Shown here piece by piece: positions 1 through 8,595 of a stretch of DNA of 38,455 bases; within the stretch, counting starts at the first letter, position 1; each line of letters begins with the position of its first letter. The DNA comes from Bacillota bacterium (lineage in GTDB: Bacteria; Bacillota; Clostridia; Peptostreptococcales; Anaerovoracaceae). The stretch covers positions 1 through 38,455 of the forward strand of contig JALEHL010000132.1 in NCBI GenBank assembly GCA_022770665.1. Direction: 5' to 3'. Made by a program: the position numbers and the translations under genes. The notes below the pieces were generated by a model. It worked only from the letters and a program-made list of their open reading frames with translations, did no database searches and was not told the DNA's origin.

Positions 1-121
1 CTGGTGCGCCGTTAATGGGGCAGGCTTCATAGAATCGGATAACCCCTCCCTGATCAATGATGCAGAGCTCATCGAAGAAATTGCCTGTGGTGAAAATGGA
101 TTCTGCGTCTTCCCTGTACAT
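1..121 (-). CDS. 5' end of an unidentified gene, PAS-like N-terminus (partial)
   Basis: An open frame on the minus strand starts with ATG at 121-119 and stays open to the window edge (40 codons), so it is missing from the ORF track. The start is supported by a strong AGGAGG seven bases upstream. The peptide begins MYREDAESIF and continues with FFDELCIIDQGGVIRFYE. That pattern, an acidic helix followed by 'hydrophobic-IID-x-x-G-x-I-R-x-x', resembles the first strands of a PAS sensor domain, as found at the front of many clostridial sigma-54 activators and histidine kinases. Too little is present to name the protein. It lies 119 bases downstream of the secreted nuclease gene on the same strand and could share its transcript. 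Confidence 0.6.
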   Translation of the reverse strand, partial: MYREDAESIFTTGNFFDELCIIDQGGVIRFYEACPINGAP

Positions 122-202
122 GATGTTACCTCCTGCCAAAGAAAGCGATGAAACTGCGATAGAAACTGACAGAGAACCCATACAGAGACCTTCTATATTT
201 TT

Positions 203-240
203 AATGCCGGAGTGCTGCAGAACAGTGCTTCGGCATTTTT
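203..240 (+). terminator. Intrinsic terminator, plus-strand polarity
   Basis: A 15-bp stem (203-217 with 223-237, three G-U pairs, loop CAGAA) is followed by a short T run on the plus strand. On the minus strand the G-U pairs become A-C mismatches and no T run follows, so it should work only for plus-strand transcription. Both flanking genes are on the minus strand, so no gene is obviously served by it. Confidence 0.5.
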
Positions 241-1551
241 CTATGGCTTGCAGTTCCCGCACGGGCTGTATCCGTCCGCGATGATATCGGCACGGGAGGC
301 AGTGACAGCTTTTTTATTCTTTTCCGCCATCTGACTGACGCTGCGGCAGGACGGGTAGTGGAACTTTTTCGTACTGGTGTTCAGAATATATTTCTGCGTC
401 GAGGAATTCCCCGAACCGCTTATCGCTCCAGACACACCCGACACCACCGACGATCCTGACGTGCCCGATGCGCGCCTGCTGTCTCCGGTGGCATAGTCGA
501 TTTTGATGCCTGGCTGGACATTGTAGACAAAAACATGAAACTGAAGAGTCTTTCCGTGATCTTCCACAGAAGATGCCTCCATCTGTACCCCGCTGGCGAT
601 CAGATTAGATCCATCGTAAATTGGCGTTACACGGTAAAGAACATGGTTCCCGGTTCTTCGGACATAATCCGCCACCTGGTTCTCAAAAGGAAGCATGCCT
701 TCCACATTGAGATATCGGGTGCCGGTAATGAGATTCTGCTCGTTGGCATTTTCTCCGGTAAGCTGATAGCCGATCAGGTGACAGCGGTTATAGAGGTACT
801 TGCCGTCGATCAGGTCGTCATAGCGGACCGTATGCCAGCCGGCCGGTTTAATCATGCCGATGGATCCGCGCTCTTCCGCGGGCATCAGATCCTTTCCCAC
901 CACAGCAAAGGCAGTTCCGCAGCGTCCCAGACTGTCCAGCTTCGAAAAGGTCTGACCGGATTTCGCCACGTACATGCTCTTCGCAAAATATGGCTTTCCG
1001 CCGCTGATTTTTACGTAGGGACTCCCGCTGTAGGCAGGGATTTTTCTGAGAGAAACCGCAGTGCGGATGTTTCCGGACCGGACAGTGCTGAAGCTGCTTT
1101 TTCCTTCCGGGCTGACGGCCCGGACTTTATAATAATAAGTCCGGTTCTGATCCGCTTTTTTATCGGTATAAGTGCTGCTCAGGGTACTGGCTGTTTTTTT
1201 GTACGGGCCTGTTTTCGACGGGGCACGGTAGATTTCATAGGACTTGGCTCCGCGGATTCCGGCCCAGGAAAGTTTCAGACCGTCATAACCGGAAGAGGTG
1301 ACCTGAATGGAAGGTGTTTTCAGGGCAGGCACGGATGATGTTCCGGAAGGCGAAGCAGCGATGGAAGCAACGGCAGAGGATGCCAGTGCAGTGCCTTCTC
1401 CCGCCGGATCCGGCAGGATCTCAAAGGTGACGACGGACAGACAGACTGCCAGGGCAAGCATCAGTGAAAGAAAGACTTTGCTTTTTCGCTTCTTTCCTGA
1501 TCCCTGGAATTGCCGGACATTTCTTTTTCGTACGTTTCGGTTAATGTGCAT
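241..1551 (-). CDS. Secreted DNA/RNA non-specific endonuclease with FN3 and C-terminal Cys/His module
   Basis: Predicted extracellular or surface nuclease of 436 aa. I chose the ATG at 1551 (MHINRNV) rather than the ORF-track start because a GGGGGG ribosome binding site lies just upstream of it. A basic N-terminus and one hydrophobic segment (about residues 26-45) form a signal peptide or anchor. A fibronectin type III-like domain follows at about 75-160. The nuclease core has NRCHLIGYQL (His258, the catalytic His position of the DRGH-like fold) and NLITGTRYLN, as in NucA/EndA-type DNA-entry nucleases. The last 50 residues hold an HxxxC...CxxC module like the Ada-type metal-binding tail on many clostridial secreted proteins. 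Likely roles are DNA scavenging or biofilm DNA turnover. The family is clear; the substrate is inferred. Confidence 0.85.
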   Translation of the reverse strand: MHINRNVRKRNVRQFQGSGKKRKSKVFLSLMLALAVCLSVVTFEILPDPAGEGTALASSAVASIAASPSGTSSVPALKTPSIQVTSSGYDGLKLSWAGIRGAKSYEIYRAPSKTGPYKKTASTLSSTYTDKKADQNRTYYYKVRAVSPEGKSSFSTVRSGNIRTAVSLRKIPAYSGSPYVKISGGKPYFAKSMYVAKSGQTFSKLDSLGRCGTAFAVVGKDLMPAEERGSIGMIKPAGWHTVRYDDLIDGKYLYNRCHLIGYQLTGENANEQNLITGTRYLNVEGMLPFENQVADYVRRTGNHVLYRVTPIYDGSNLIASGVQMEASSVEDHGKTLQFHVFVYNVQPGIKIDYATGDSRRASGTSGSSVVSGVSGAISGSGNSSTQKYILNTSTKKFHYPSCRSVSQMAEKNKKAVTASRADIIADGYSPCGNCKP

Positions 1552-1875
1552 TTTCTGTTTCCCCCCTAGGATATGATGAACTGTAATTCGACTCATATCG
1601 ACTCAAATCGACAAAATAATACTATTTTATTTTACTCCGGGCAGAGAAAGAAAACAAGAGTTCTTCCGAAATAAACAGAGAGCGAGTGAGGAGGCACTCT
1701 CGCCGCAGGACTGCATGAGCGGCAGGATTCGAACTCTATGCTTTTCATTCCGAAGGAATTGTGGTAAACTATATTATTATGAATTTCTGTTCACAGATGT
1801 GTCAGAGAGAAATCGGAAAAGGAAGAGAAGGAGGACGTGCCAGCTGACTTTGCGCAGAAAGCGGTACGGAAGACT
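1552..1875. other. Intergenic region between divergent nuclease and dnaE genes
   Basis: About 320 bases with no convincing gene. It holds three 10-bp-spaced TCGACT repeats near the nuclease start, an AT-rich stretch (1611-1635) that probably carries the nuclease promoter, a hairpin-forming GAGTG/CACTC segment near 1684-1700, a short tRNA-3'-end-like segment (about 1718-1737), and an AT-rich ACTATATTATTATG block (about 1768-1781) that probably carries the dnaE -10 element. No confident -35 could be assigned for either gene. Confidence 0.5.
1588..1612. repeat. Three direct TCGAC repeats with 10-bp phasing
   Basis: TCGACTCA occurs at 1588-1595 and 1598-1605, and TCGAC again at 1608-1612. The copies are spaced exactly one helical turn apart, between the AT-rich promoter zone and the start of the minus-strand nuclease gene. 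Same-face phasing suggests a protein-binding operator; no regulator is identified. Confidence 0.5.
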
Positions 1876-4800
1876 ATGGCATTTACCCATCTGCACGTAC
1901 ATACGGAATACAGTCTCCTGGACGGAGCGGCACGCATTCAGGAAGTCGTGCGCAGGGCGAAGGAACTGGGCATGGACAGTCTAGCTATCACCGATCATGG
2001 CGTCATGTTCGGGGTGGTCGACTTCTATAAAGAGTGCAAGAAACAGGGGATACGGCCTGTCATCGGCTGTGAGGTCTATACAGCGAAACGGAAGATGACG
2101 GACAAGGACGCAGAAAAGGATAAGCATCAGGGACACCTGATCCTTCTGGTAAAGAACGAGCAGGGATATAAAAACCTGATCAAGATCGTATCTCTCGGCT
2201 ATACAAAAGGATATTACTATAAACCCCGTATTGATAAGGACGTGCTGCGGGAGCACAGTGAGGGACTGATCTGCCTCTCCGGCTGTCTGGCCGGCGAGGT
2301 GCAGTTTCGTCTGATGCAGAATGACTATGAGGGCGCAAAGGCAGAAGCAGAGGCTCTGAAAGAGATCTTCGGTCCGGGAAACTTCTATCTGGAGATTCAG
2401 GACCAGGGCCTGGAGGAGGAGGCCTATATCAGGCCGAACCTGCTGCGGCTGGCAAATGAACTGGACCTGCCGCTTGCTGCCACCAATGATGTGCATTATG
2501 TGCGGCAGGAAGATGCGGAGGCACATGATGTGCTGCTGGCCATTCAGACGGCGACCACCATTGACGATCCGAACCGGATGCGGTTTCCCAACGACCAGTT
2601 TTATCTCAAGAGTGAGGATGAGATGCGGAAGATCTTTGCTTCGGTTCCCCAGGCGGTGGATAATACACAGATCATTGCCGAACAGTGCAATTTCGACTTC
2701 CGGTTCGGGGAATACCATCTGCCGCAGTTTACACCGCCGGATGGAATGGACAGTGAGACCTACCTGCGGAAGCTGTGCAGCGAGGGACTGACAGACCGAT
2801 ATGGAGAAAATCCGGATCAGAGCCTTCTGGATCGTCTCGAATATGAACTGCATACCATAATTTCCATGGGGTACGTGGAATATTTTCTGATTGTATGGGA
2901 TTTCATCAACTATGCCCGCCAGAACAGGATCATGGTGGGACCGGGAAGAGGATCCGCAGCAGGCTCTCTGGTGGCCTACTGCCTGAAGATCACCGATATC
3001 GATCCGATAAAATATAATCTGATCTTTGAGCGGTTCCTGAATCCGGAGCGGGTCAGCATGCCAGATATCGATATTGATTTCTGCTATGAGCGGCGACAGG
3101 AAGTCATTGACTATGTGGCCAGGAAATACGGCGAAGGCCGGGTATCCCAGATCATCACATTCGGAACGATGAAGGCCAAGGCGGCGGTCCGGGATGTGGG
3201 ACGCGCTCTTAACGTCAGCTACGCGGAAACCGATGCCATTGCGAAAGCGATTCCGTTCGATCTGCATATGACCATCGACAAGGCGCTGGAAACCAATCCG
3301 GAGCTGCTGGCGCGCTATGAGAATGAAGAGATGGTGCGCCGGGTCATCGACATGTCCCGGGCTATTGAGGGCATGCCGCGCCATGCATCTACTCATGCGG
3401 CCGGCGTGGTGATCTCCAGGGAGCCGATCGACGAGTATGTGCCGCTGTACATGTCCGAGAAGGGCATCTCCACCCAGTTCACGATGACGACCATTGAGGA
3501 GCTGGGACTGCTGAAAATGGACTTTCTGGGACTGCGGAATCTGACCGTGATCCGGGATGCTCTGGAAATGATCGAAAAAGACTATGGTGTCACTGTCGAT
3601 TTCAGCAAGATGACCTATGATGATCCGAAGGTCTATGAACTGATCTCTTCCGGAAACACCTGCGGGGTGTTTCAGCTGGAAAGCCAGGGCATGACCCAGT
3701 TTATGAAAAATCTGAAACCGACCTGCTATGAAGACGTCGTCGCCGGGATCGCCCTGTACCGCCCGGGTCCGATGGACTCCATCCCGAAATACATCGAAAA
3801 TAAAAAAAATCCGGAAGGAATCCGATATGTCCATCCCGCACTGGCGCCGATTCTGGATGTGACCTACGGCTGCCTGATCTACCAGGAACAGGTGATGCAG
3901 ATCGTCCGGGATCTTGGCGGCTACAGCTACGGCCGGTCAGATCTGGTGCGCCGGGCCATGTCCAAGAAGAAAATGGACGTGATGCTGGAGGAAAAGGAAT
4001 ATTTCATCCACGGGAAGACCGATGAAGCGGGGAACGTGGAGATCGCAGGCTGTGTCCGAAACGGCATTCCCGAAGAGGCGGCAGAAGAGATCTTTCAGGA
4101 CATGGTCAGCTTCGCCGAATATGCGTTTAATAAGAGCCATGCAGCCGCCTACGGAGTGGTCGCCTACGAGACCGGATGGCTGAAAGCCCATTATCCGGTG
4201 GAATTTATGGCAGCGCTCATGACCAGCGTCATGGGTGATTCGGATTCCGTCGCAAAATATATCCGCAACTGTTCGGAGATGGGCATTGAGGTTCTGCCTC
4301 CTGACGTCAATGAAAGTCAGAAAAAGTTCAGTGTTGTGGACGGAAAGATCCGTTTCGGGCTGCAGGCCGTCAAGAATGTGGGGGAAGGCGCAATCGATGC
4401 GATCATTGCAGCCAGAGAGCAGAAGGGCGTGCCGAAGACGCTGGGGCAGTTTATCAGTAATCTGGAAATCAGTCAGGTCAATAAGAAAGCCATTGAAAGC
4501 CTGATCAAAGCCGGTGCCACAGACTGTCTGGAAGGAAACCGCGCGGCCCATCTGGCCGCTTATGAAACTCTGGTGGAATCTGCGCAGAATATGTCAAAGA
4601 AAAATCTGGACGGACAGATTTCCCTGTTTCAGATTGCCGGAGAGGAAATGACCGGCAGCGGGCTGGAGATGCGTCTTCCGGATGTGAAGGAATTCAGCAA
4701 GGAGCTGAAGCTTGCCATGGAGAAAGAAATGCTCGGCATCTACCTGACGGATCATCCGCTGAATGCTTATACGGAGCAGATGAGGAAACTGTCCACTGTG

Positions 4801-5523
4801 ACCAGCGACCAGCTTCGCCACGCCGCAGAAGGTCTGGAGACCGGTGACGGGGATGTCAGCTGTGAAAGCTGCGGGACGGTGGCCGTCGGCAGGAGCGGTG
4901 AGAAAATCAGAGACGGCATGCCTGTCGTCATGACAGGCATGGTGAATTCCCGAAGGACGCTGATTACGAAAAACAGCAAGATGATGGCATTCCTGCAGCT
5001 GGAGGACCTGTACGGAACGACGGAAGTTGTTGTTTTTCCAAATGTCTATGAACGATGTGCATCCTTCACGGAAGCAGATCAGGTGATTGCCGTCAGAGGC
5101 ACGCTGAATTTCCGAGAAGAGGAAGCGCCTAAGGTGCTGGCAGATGAGATCCTTCCGCTGCAGGAGGCATCGGAAAAAGGATTCAGCCGACGAAGCGGGC
5201 GCCCCGGCGGGGAACGGCAGAATCCCGGACGGCCGGCAGCCGCTTCCGGAGCTGCTTCCGAATCCGCTTCCAGGGCTGCTTCCGGGGAAACGGAGCAGCC
5301 GGAAGGCATGGTCAAAGTCAGAATTCCGGCAGATGTGAACCGGAACATCACGATGGAACAGGTGAAAAGTGTGCTGAAACGTCATCCTGGACGGGCCCAG
5401 GTGCTGATCTATCTGCCGGAGGGAAAAACGCTGCGGACGGACCGGCAGCTTTGGGTTCAGCCGGACCGGAATCTGGGGAATCAGCTGAAAGCGATCCTTG
5501 GAGAAGAAAATGTGAAGCTGTGA
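1876..5523 (+). CDS. dnaE: DNA polymerase III subunit alpha (DnaE type)
   Basis: Replicative C-family DNA polymerase. The conserved family start MAFTHLHVHTEYSLLDG begins at ATG 1876 (1215 aa). A GTG at 1837 with AAGGAGG only two bases upstream would add 13 residues and is the alternative start. Order: PHP domain (HLHVHTEYS), palm with the catalytic PDIDIDF (about residues 395-401) and the third-Asp region KMDFLGLRN (about 547), fingers/HhH with RPGPMDSIP, an internal clamp-binding motif QISLF (about 914), and an OB fold (VVMTGMVNSRRT onward, about 1016-1055). A Gly/Ala/Ser/Pro-rich low-complexity linker (about 1108-1147) precedes the small C-terminal domain. There is no 3'-5' exonuclease domain, so this is DnaE, not PolC. 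pfkA follows after 28 bases, a pairing known in Firmicutes. Confidence 0.96.
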   Translation: MAFTHLHVHTEYSLLDGAARIQEVVRRAKELGMDSLAITDHGVMFGVVDFYKECKKQGIRPVIGCEVYTAKRKMTDKDAEKDKHQGHLILLVKNEQGYKNLIKIVSLGYTKGYYYKPRIDKDVLREHSEGLICLSGCLAGEVQFRLMQNDYEGAKAEAEALKEIFGPGNFYLEIQDQGLEEEAYIRPNLLRLANELDLPLAATNDVHYVRQEDAEAHDVLLAIQTATTIDDPNRMRFPNDQFYLKSEDEMRKIFASVPQAVDNTQIIAEQCNFDFRFGEYHLPQFTPPDGMDSETYLRKLCSEGLTDRYGENPDQSLLDRLEYELHTIISMGYVEYFLIVWDFINYARQNRIMVGPGRGSAAGSLVAYCLKITDIDPIKYNLIFERFLNPERVSMPDIDIDFCYERRQEVIDYVARKYGEGRVSQIITFGTMKAKAAVRDVGRALNVSYAETDAIAKAIPFDLHMTIDKALETNPELLARYENEEMVRRVIDMSRAIEGMPRHASTHAAGVVISREPIDEYVPLYMSEKGISTQFTMTTIEELGLLKMDFLGLRNLTVIRDALEMIEKDYGVTVDFSKMTYDDPKVYELISSGNTCGVFQLESQGMTQFMKNLKPTCYEDVVAGIALYRPGPMDSIPKYIENKKNPEGIRYVHPALAPILDVTYGCLIYQEQVMQIVRDLGGYSYGRSDLVRRAMSKKKMDVMLEEKEYFIHGKTDEAGNVEIAGCVRNGIPEEAAEEIFQDMVSFAEYAFNKSHAAAYGVVAYETGWLKAHYPVEFMAALMTSVMGDSDSVAKYIRNCSEMGIEVLPPDVNESQKKFSVVDGKIRFGLQAVKNVGEGAIDAIIAAREQKGVPKTLGQFISNLEISQVNKKAIESLIKAGATDCLEGNRAAHLAAYETLVESAQNMSKKNLDGQISLFQIAGEEMTGSGLEMRLPDVKEFSKELKLAMEKEMLGIYLTDHPLNAYTEQMRKLSTVTSDQLRHAAEGLETGDGDVSCESCGTVAVGRSGEKIRDGMPVVMTGMVNSRRTLITKNSKMMAFLQLEDLYGTTEVVVFPNVYERCASFTEADQVIAVRGTLNFREEEAPKVLADEILPLQEASEKGFSRRSGRPGGERQNPGRPAAASGAASESASRAASGETEQPEGMVKVRIPADVNRNITMEQVKSVLKRHPGRAQVLIYLPEGKTLRTDRQLWVQPDRNLGNQLKAILGEENVKL

Positions 5524-5551
5524 CAGAACACAGAGGAAAGGGGAACAGATC

Positions 5552-6514
5552 ATGAAGAGAATCGGTGTCTTGACCAGCGGCGGAGATTCGCCGGGAATGA
5601 ATGCAGCCATTCGCGCAGTGGCACGCTGCGCGATCGATAAGGGGATGGAAGTGTACGGAATCCAGCGGGGCTATGAGGGACTGCTGGACGGAGAGATCCG
5701 GCAGCTTGACCGCAGTTCCGTGGGAGATATTCTTCACCGGGGCGGAACCATGCTGAAGACAGCCAGGAGCGAGCGGTTCAAAACACCGGAGGGAATCGCG
5801 CGCGCGGCGGAGATGCTTCGCACTTTCGGCATCGAGGGTCTGGTGGTCATCGGAGGAGACGGCTCTATGCGGGGCGGCGTGGAACTGGCGCGAAAGGGCA
5901 TTACCGTCATGTGCCTGCCGGGCACCATTGATAATGATCTGCAGTATACCGATTTCACCATCGGATTTGATACGGCGGTAAACACGGTACTGGATGCGAT
6001 CTCCAAACTGCGCGATACATCCTCAGCCCATGACAGGACGACCGTAGTGGAAGTGATGGGACGTCACTGCGGAGATATTGCCCTGTATGCCGGTCTTGCC
6101 GGCGGTGCAGAGGCGATCCTGGTGCCGGAGGTCCCGTCGGATGTCAACGAAATCTGCCGCCATATCATCGAAGGCAGAAACCGCGGAAAGCTCCACAGCA
6201 TCATCATTAAAGCAGAAGGCGCAGGAATTTCCAGCGAGGAGCTGACCCGCACGATCGAGCAGAAGACCGGCAAGGAAACCCGGCTGGTGGTCCTGTCCTA
6301 CCTGCAGAGGGGCGGCAGTCCGACACTTCGTGACCGGAATCTTGCCACGCTGACAGCGGCCAGAGCCGTGGACCTTCTCTGGGAAGACTCCTCCAGCAAA
6401 GCAGTGGGAGAAATCAGCGGCGAGATTGTGGCAACAGACCTGGAAGAGGCGCTGAATCTGCCGCGGGAATTTGACCGGGAAATGTATGATCTGATCTCGG
6501 TTCTGAGCAAATAA
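5552..6514 (+). CDS. pfkA: ATP-dependent 6-phosphofructokinase
   Basis: Commits fructose 6-phosphate to glycolysis by ATP-dependent phosphorylation at C1. It is 320 aa, the usual bacterial length. GGDSPGMNA lies at residues 10-18, GGDGS carries Gly104, and PGTIDND carries Gly124 and the catalytic Asp127. Gly at 104 and 124 is the signature of the ATP-using rather than the pyrophosphate-using enzymes, and the numbering matches the E. coli enzyme exactly. MGRHCGDIAL (about 169) is the substrate-binding segment. The ATG is preceded by a GAGGAAAGG ribosome binding site. The gene lies 28 bases after dnaE and 21 bases before a flavodoxin gene, so the three are probably co-transcribed. Confidence 0.96.
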   Translation: MKRIGVLTSGGDSPGMNAAIRAVARCAIDKGMEVYGIQRGYEGLLDGEIRQLDRSSVGDILHRGGTMLKTARSERFKTPEGIARAAEMLRTFGIEGLVVIGGDGSMRGGVELARKGITVMCLPGTIDNDLQYTDFTIGFDTAVNTVLDAISKLRDTSSAHDRTTVVEVMGRHCGDIALYAGLAGGAEAILVPEVPSDVNEICRHIIEGRNRGKLHSIIIKAEGAGISSEELTRTIEQKTGKETRLVVLSYLQRGGSPTLRDRNLATLTAARAVDLLWEDSSSKAVGEISGEIVATDLEEALNLPREFDREMYDLISVLSK

Positions 6515-6535
6515 AGGAGGCAGCAGAAGGCAGAC

Positions 6536-7081
6536 ATGAAGAAAGAAAAGAAAACAGTTGTAATCTATAAAGGAAAGTACGGAAGCACGAAACAGTATGC
6601 GGAATGGATCGCGGAAGAGCTGCATGCCGATCTCTTTGAAGCCGATAAATTTCTGGCAAAAGATTTTGCGAAGTATGACAATATCATTTATGGCGGCGCG
6701 CTGCAGGCAGGTGGCATCAAGGGATTTGAGCTGATTAAGAAGAACCGGATGAAAATCATGGACAAGAAGACTGTGATTTTTGCCGTGGGTTTGAATACAG
6801 ACAGCAAAGAAAACCGGATCCAGGTGCGGGAGATCAATTTCGACAAATATGTGCTGGCCGGCATGACCCTTTATTACTGCAAAGGGGCGTTCGATCCTGC
6901 CAGAGTGAAAGGGATGGACCGGACCATCATCAACCTGACGCTCAAAATGCTGAAGAAGAAGCCGGAAAAGGAATGGACGCAGGAGGAGCGCCAGCTGTAT
7001 CACGATATGACCGAGGGCGCAGATTATGTAGACCGGAAATACATCGAACCGATTGTGGCGGAATTCCGGGAAGAGGAATAA
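6536..7081 (+). CDS. Flavodoxin-domain protein
   Basis: A 181-aa protein starting MKKEKKTVVIYKGKYGSTKQYAEWIAEEL. The segment YKGKYGSTKQYA matches the flavodoxin FMN-phosphate loop (T/S-x-x-G-x-T/S-x-x-x-A). It belongs to the flavodoxin-domain group that also includes menaquinone-dependent protoporphyrinogen oxidase HemG, with IYGGALQAGGIKG as the second FMN loop. The charged C-terminal third (about 120-181) is an added helical region. The physiological partner is unknown, and no heme gene is nearby, so I do not call it hemG. It is last in the dnaE-pfkA run and ends at a terminator. Confidence 0.8.
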   Translation: MKKEKKTVVIYKGKYGSTKQYAEWIAEELHADLFEADKFLAKDFAKYDNIIYGGALQAGGIKGFELIKKNRMKIMDKKTVIFAVGLNTDSKENRIQVREINFDKYVLAGMTLYYCKGAFDPARVKGMDRTIINLTLKMLKKKPEKEWTQEERQLYHDMTEGADYVDRKYIEPIVAEFREEE

Positions 7082-7101
7082 AAGACAGCAAGCATGAAAC
7101 G

Positions 7102-7157
7102 AAGCAGCCGGACCGCTTCACAGAACGTGAAGTGCAGGCTGCTTTTCTATTTTTCTT
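7102..7157 (+). terminator. Intrinsic terminator between convergent flavodoxin and dinB genes
   Basis: An outer stem AAGCAGCC/GGCTGCTT and an inner GCTTCAC/GTGAAG stem are followed by TTTTCTATTTTTC. It serves the plus-strand operon, and its T-rich tail overlaps the last codons of the minus-strand polymerase gene. Confidence 0.8.
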
Positions 7158-8430
7158 TTTCTTCTTCCCTGCCGCGGCCTCCGGGAGCATCAATTCCCAG
7201 ATCGTTCCCCAGCACGCCGCCGAAGGTAATGGCGGAGGCGCCGAACTTTTCACGGATGGTGTCCATGGTCCGTTCCAGCTTTTCACCGCGGTCGTGGGCG
7301 GCCAGATCTGCAGTAAAAAGGCTGATCTGCTCTTCCGCGGTTTCTTCACACAGACTGATCGCTGTCACGGTAAGCATGCGGATGGGAGCGCCGGACCGCC
7401 AGCTCTCCCGGATCAGCTCCATCGCGCCGCAGACCAGTTCGGAGGCCAGATTCGTTGGGGTAAAGAGCTGTTTCTGACGGGAAATGGTGGTGAAAGCAGG
7501 ATCCCGGATATCCACTTTGATGCCGGAAGCCTTTTTATGCGCCTTTCGCAGACGGCCTGCCACCGTGTCTGCCAGACTGGTTACGGCAGTGAAAATATCT
7601 TCTTCACTGAGAAGATTGCGCCGGAAGGTCATGCCGTTTCCCACGCTTTTCATTTCGTCCCCTTTTCCATAGCGGGCGACCGGTGACCGGTCATATCCGT
7701 TGGCATAATTCCACAGCATCTGTCCCTGCTTCCCCAGAAGCGCGGTCAGACGCCCGGGGTCGCTGCGGGCAATATCGCCGATCGTCCGGATTCCGGCTTT
7801 CATCAGCTTTTCCGCTGTGGCCTTTCCGACGAACAACATGTCCTCCGCAGGCAGAGGCCAGAGAATATCCCGATAGTTATCCCGGGTAATTTCCGTGGTT
7901 GCATCCGGCTTCTTATAATCGCTGCCCAGCTTGGCGAAAATCTTGTTATAGGACACGCCGGCCGAAAGGGTCAGGCCGGTTTCCTTCCGCACGACAGAAC
8001 GGATGGTGTCGGCGATCTGCCGGCCGCTTCCGAAAAGGCTGCGGCTGGCGGTGACATCCAGCCAGGATTCATCGATGCTGAACGGTTCCACCAGATCGGT
8101 GAAGCGCAGATAGATCTCGTTGATTCTGCGGGAATAGTACAGGTATTTTTCTCTGTGAGGACGGATCAACTGAAGATCCGGACACTTTCGCTGCGCCTGC
8201 CAGATGGTTTCCGCGGTGACAACGCCAGCCTGCTTCGCCAGTTCGTTTTTTGCGAGAATAATACCGTGGCGGCTTTCCGGATCTCCGCAGACGGCCACCG
8301 GAAGACCGGAAAGATCGGGGCGGTCCAGAAGCTCCACGGAGGCGTAAAAACCGTTCATATCACAGTGCAGAATCGTCCGGTCAGACGAAGAGGCGCGCTC
8401 CGGCGGGCAGAAATCATCCGAAGAAAACAT
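7147..8430 (-). CDS. dinB: Y-family DNA polymerase (DinB/Pol IV-like)
   Basis: Translesion DNA polymerase of 427 aa. I set the start at ATG 8430 (MFSSDDF), where AAAGGAGGT lies upstream; the ORF-track Met 13 codons earlier has no such site. The palm carries HCDMNGFYASVE (first metal Asp) and FSIDESWLDV (the acidic pair of the S-x-DE motif). GVSYNKIFAKLGSDYKKP is the fingers/palm signature. An HhH segment (VGKATAEKLMKAGIRTIGDI) and a little-finger domain follow. QISLF near residue 375 is a beta-clamp binding motif like the one in DnaE of this window. The lysine/glutamate-rich tail is unstructured. No LexA-type box is visible upstream, so SOS control is not supported here. Confidence 0.93.
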   Translation of the reverse strand: MFSSDDFCPPERASSSDRTILHCDMNGFYASVELLDRPDLSGLPVAVCGDPESRHGIILAKNELAKQAGVVTAETIWQAQRKCPDLQLIRPHREKYLYYSRRINEIYLRFTDLVEPFSIDESWLDVTASRSLFGSGRQIADTIRSVVRKETGLTLSAGVSYNKIFAKLGSDYKKPDATTEITRDNYRDILWPLPAEDMLFVGKATAEKLMKAGIRTIGDIARSDPGRLTALLGKQGQMLWNYANGYDRSPVARYGKGDEMKSVGNGMTFRRNLLSEEDIFTAVTSLADTVAGRLRKAHKKASGIKVDIRDPAFTTISRQKQLFTPTNLASELVCGAMELIRESWRSGAPIRMLTVTAISLCEETAEEQISLFTADLAAHDRGEKLERTMDTIREKFGASAITFGGVLGNDLGIDAPGGRGREEEKEK

Positions 8431-8478
8431 TTTGCGGGGAACCTCCTTTCTGAAAGATCTGTCTGACAATCTGCTTCT

Positions 8479-8484
8479 ATTTTA
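8479..8484 (-). promoter_or_regulatory. Candidate extended -10 for dinB
   Basis: Reading the minus strand, TGGTAAAAT forms an extended -10 (TGnTAAAAT) about 50 bases upstream of the dinB start. No good -35 is visible. Confidence 0.45.
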
Positions 8485-8539
8485 CCACAGCAGGATACCG
8501 GAGGTATATGGTTTTTTTGTGAAGGGGAAATGCCCTGCC

Positions 8540-8568
8540 TTGACTTGAGAGCCTGTACAAAGTATAAT
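8540..8568 (+). promoter_or_regulatory. Sigma-A promoter of the DUF308 / oxidoreductase operon
   Basis: TTGACT at 8540-8545 and a perfect TATAAT at 8563-8568 are separated by exactly 17 bases, 27 bases upstream of the ATG at 8596. This is one of the best housekeeping promoters in the window. Confidence 0.88.
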
Positions 8569-8595
8569 AAAAATACTGAGAAGGAGGACTTTTCA

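Noticed and set aside
57-284. 75-aa plus-strand ORF
   Set aside because: It runs through the terminator at 203-240 and opposes the partial minus-strand gene, which has a strong ribosome binding site.
535-1338. 267-aa plus-strand ORF
   Set aside because: It is antisense to the secreted nuclease, whose domains are clear on the other strand.
1981-3834. 617-aa ORF on the minus strand
   Set aside because: It is a shadow of dnaE with no domain pattern and a low-complexity, His/Gln-rich translation.
5197-5310. Possible frameshift or insertion in the dnaE C-terminal region
   Set aside because: The Gly/Ala/Ser/Pro-rich stretch is in frame and is better explained as a flexible linker with codon slippage before a normal C-terminal domain.
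8431-8520. LexA/SOS box upstream of dinB
   Set aside because: No GAAC-N4-GTTC-type palindrome is visible.
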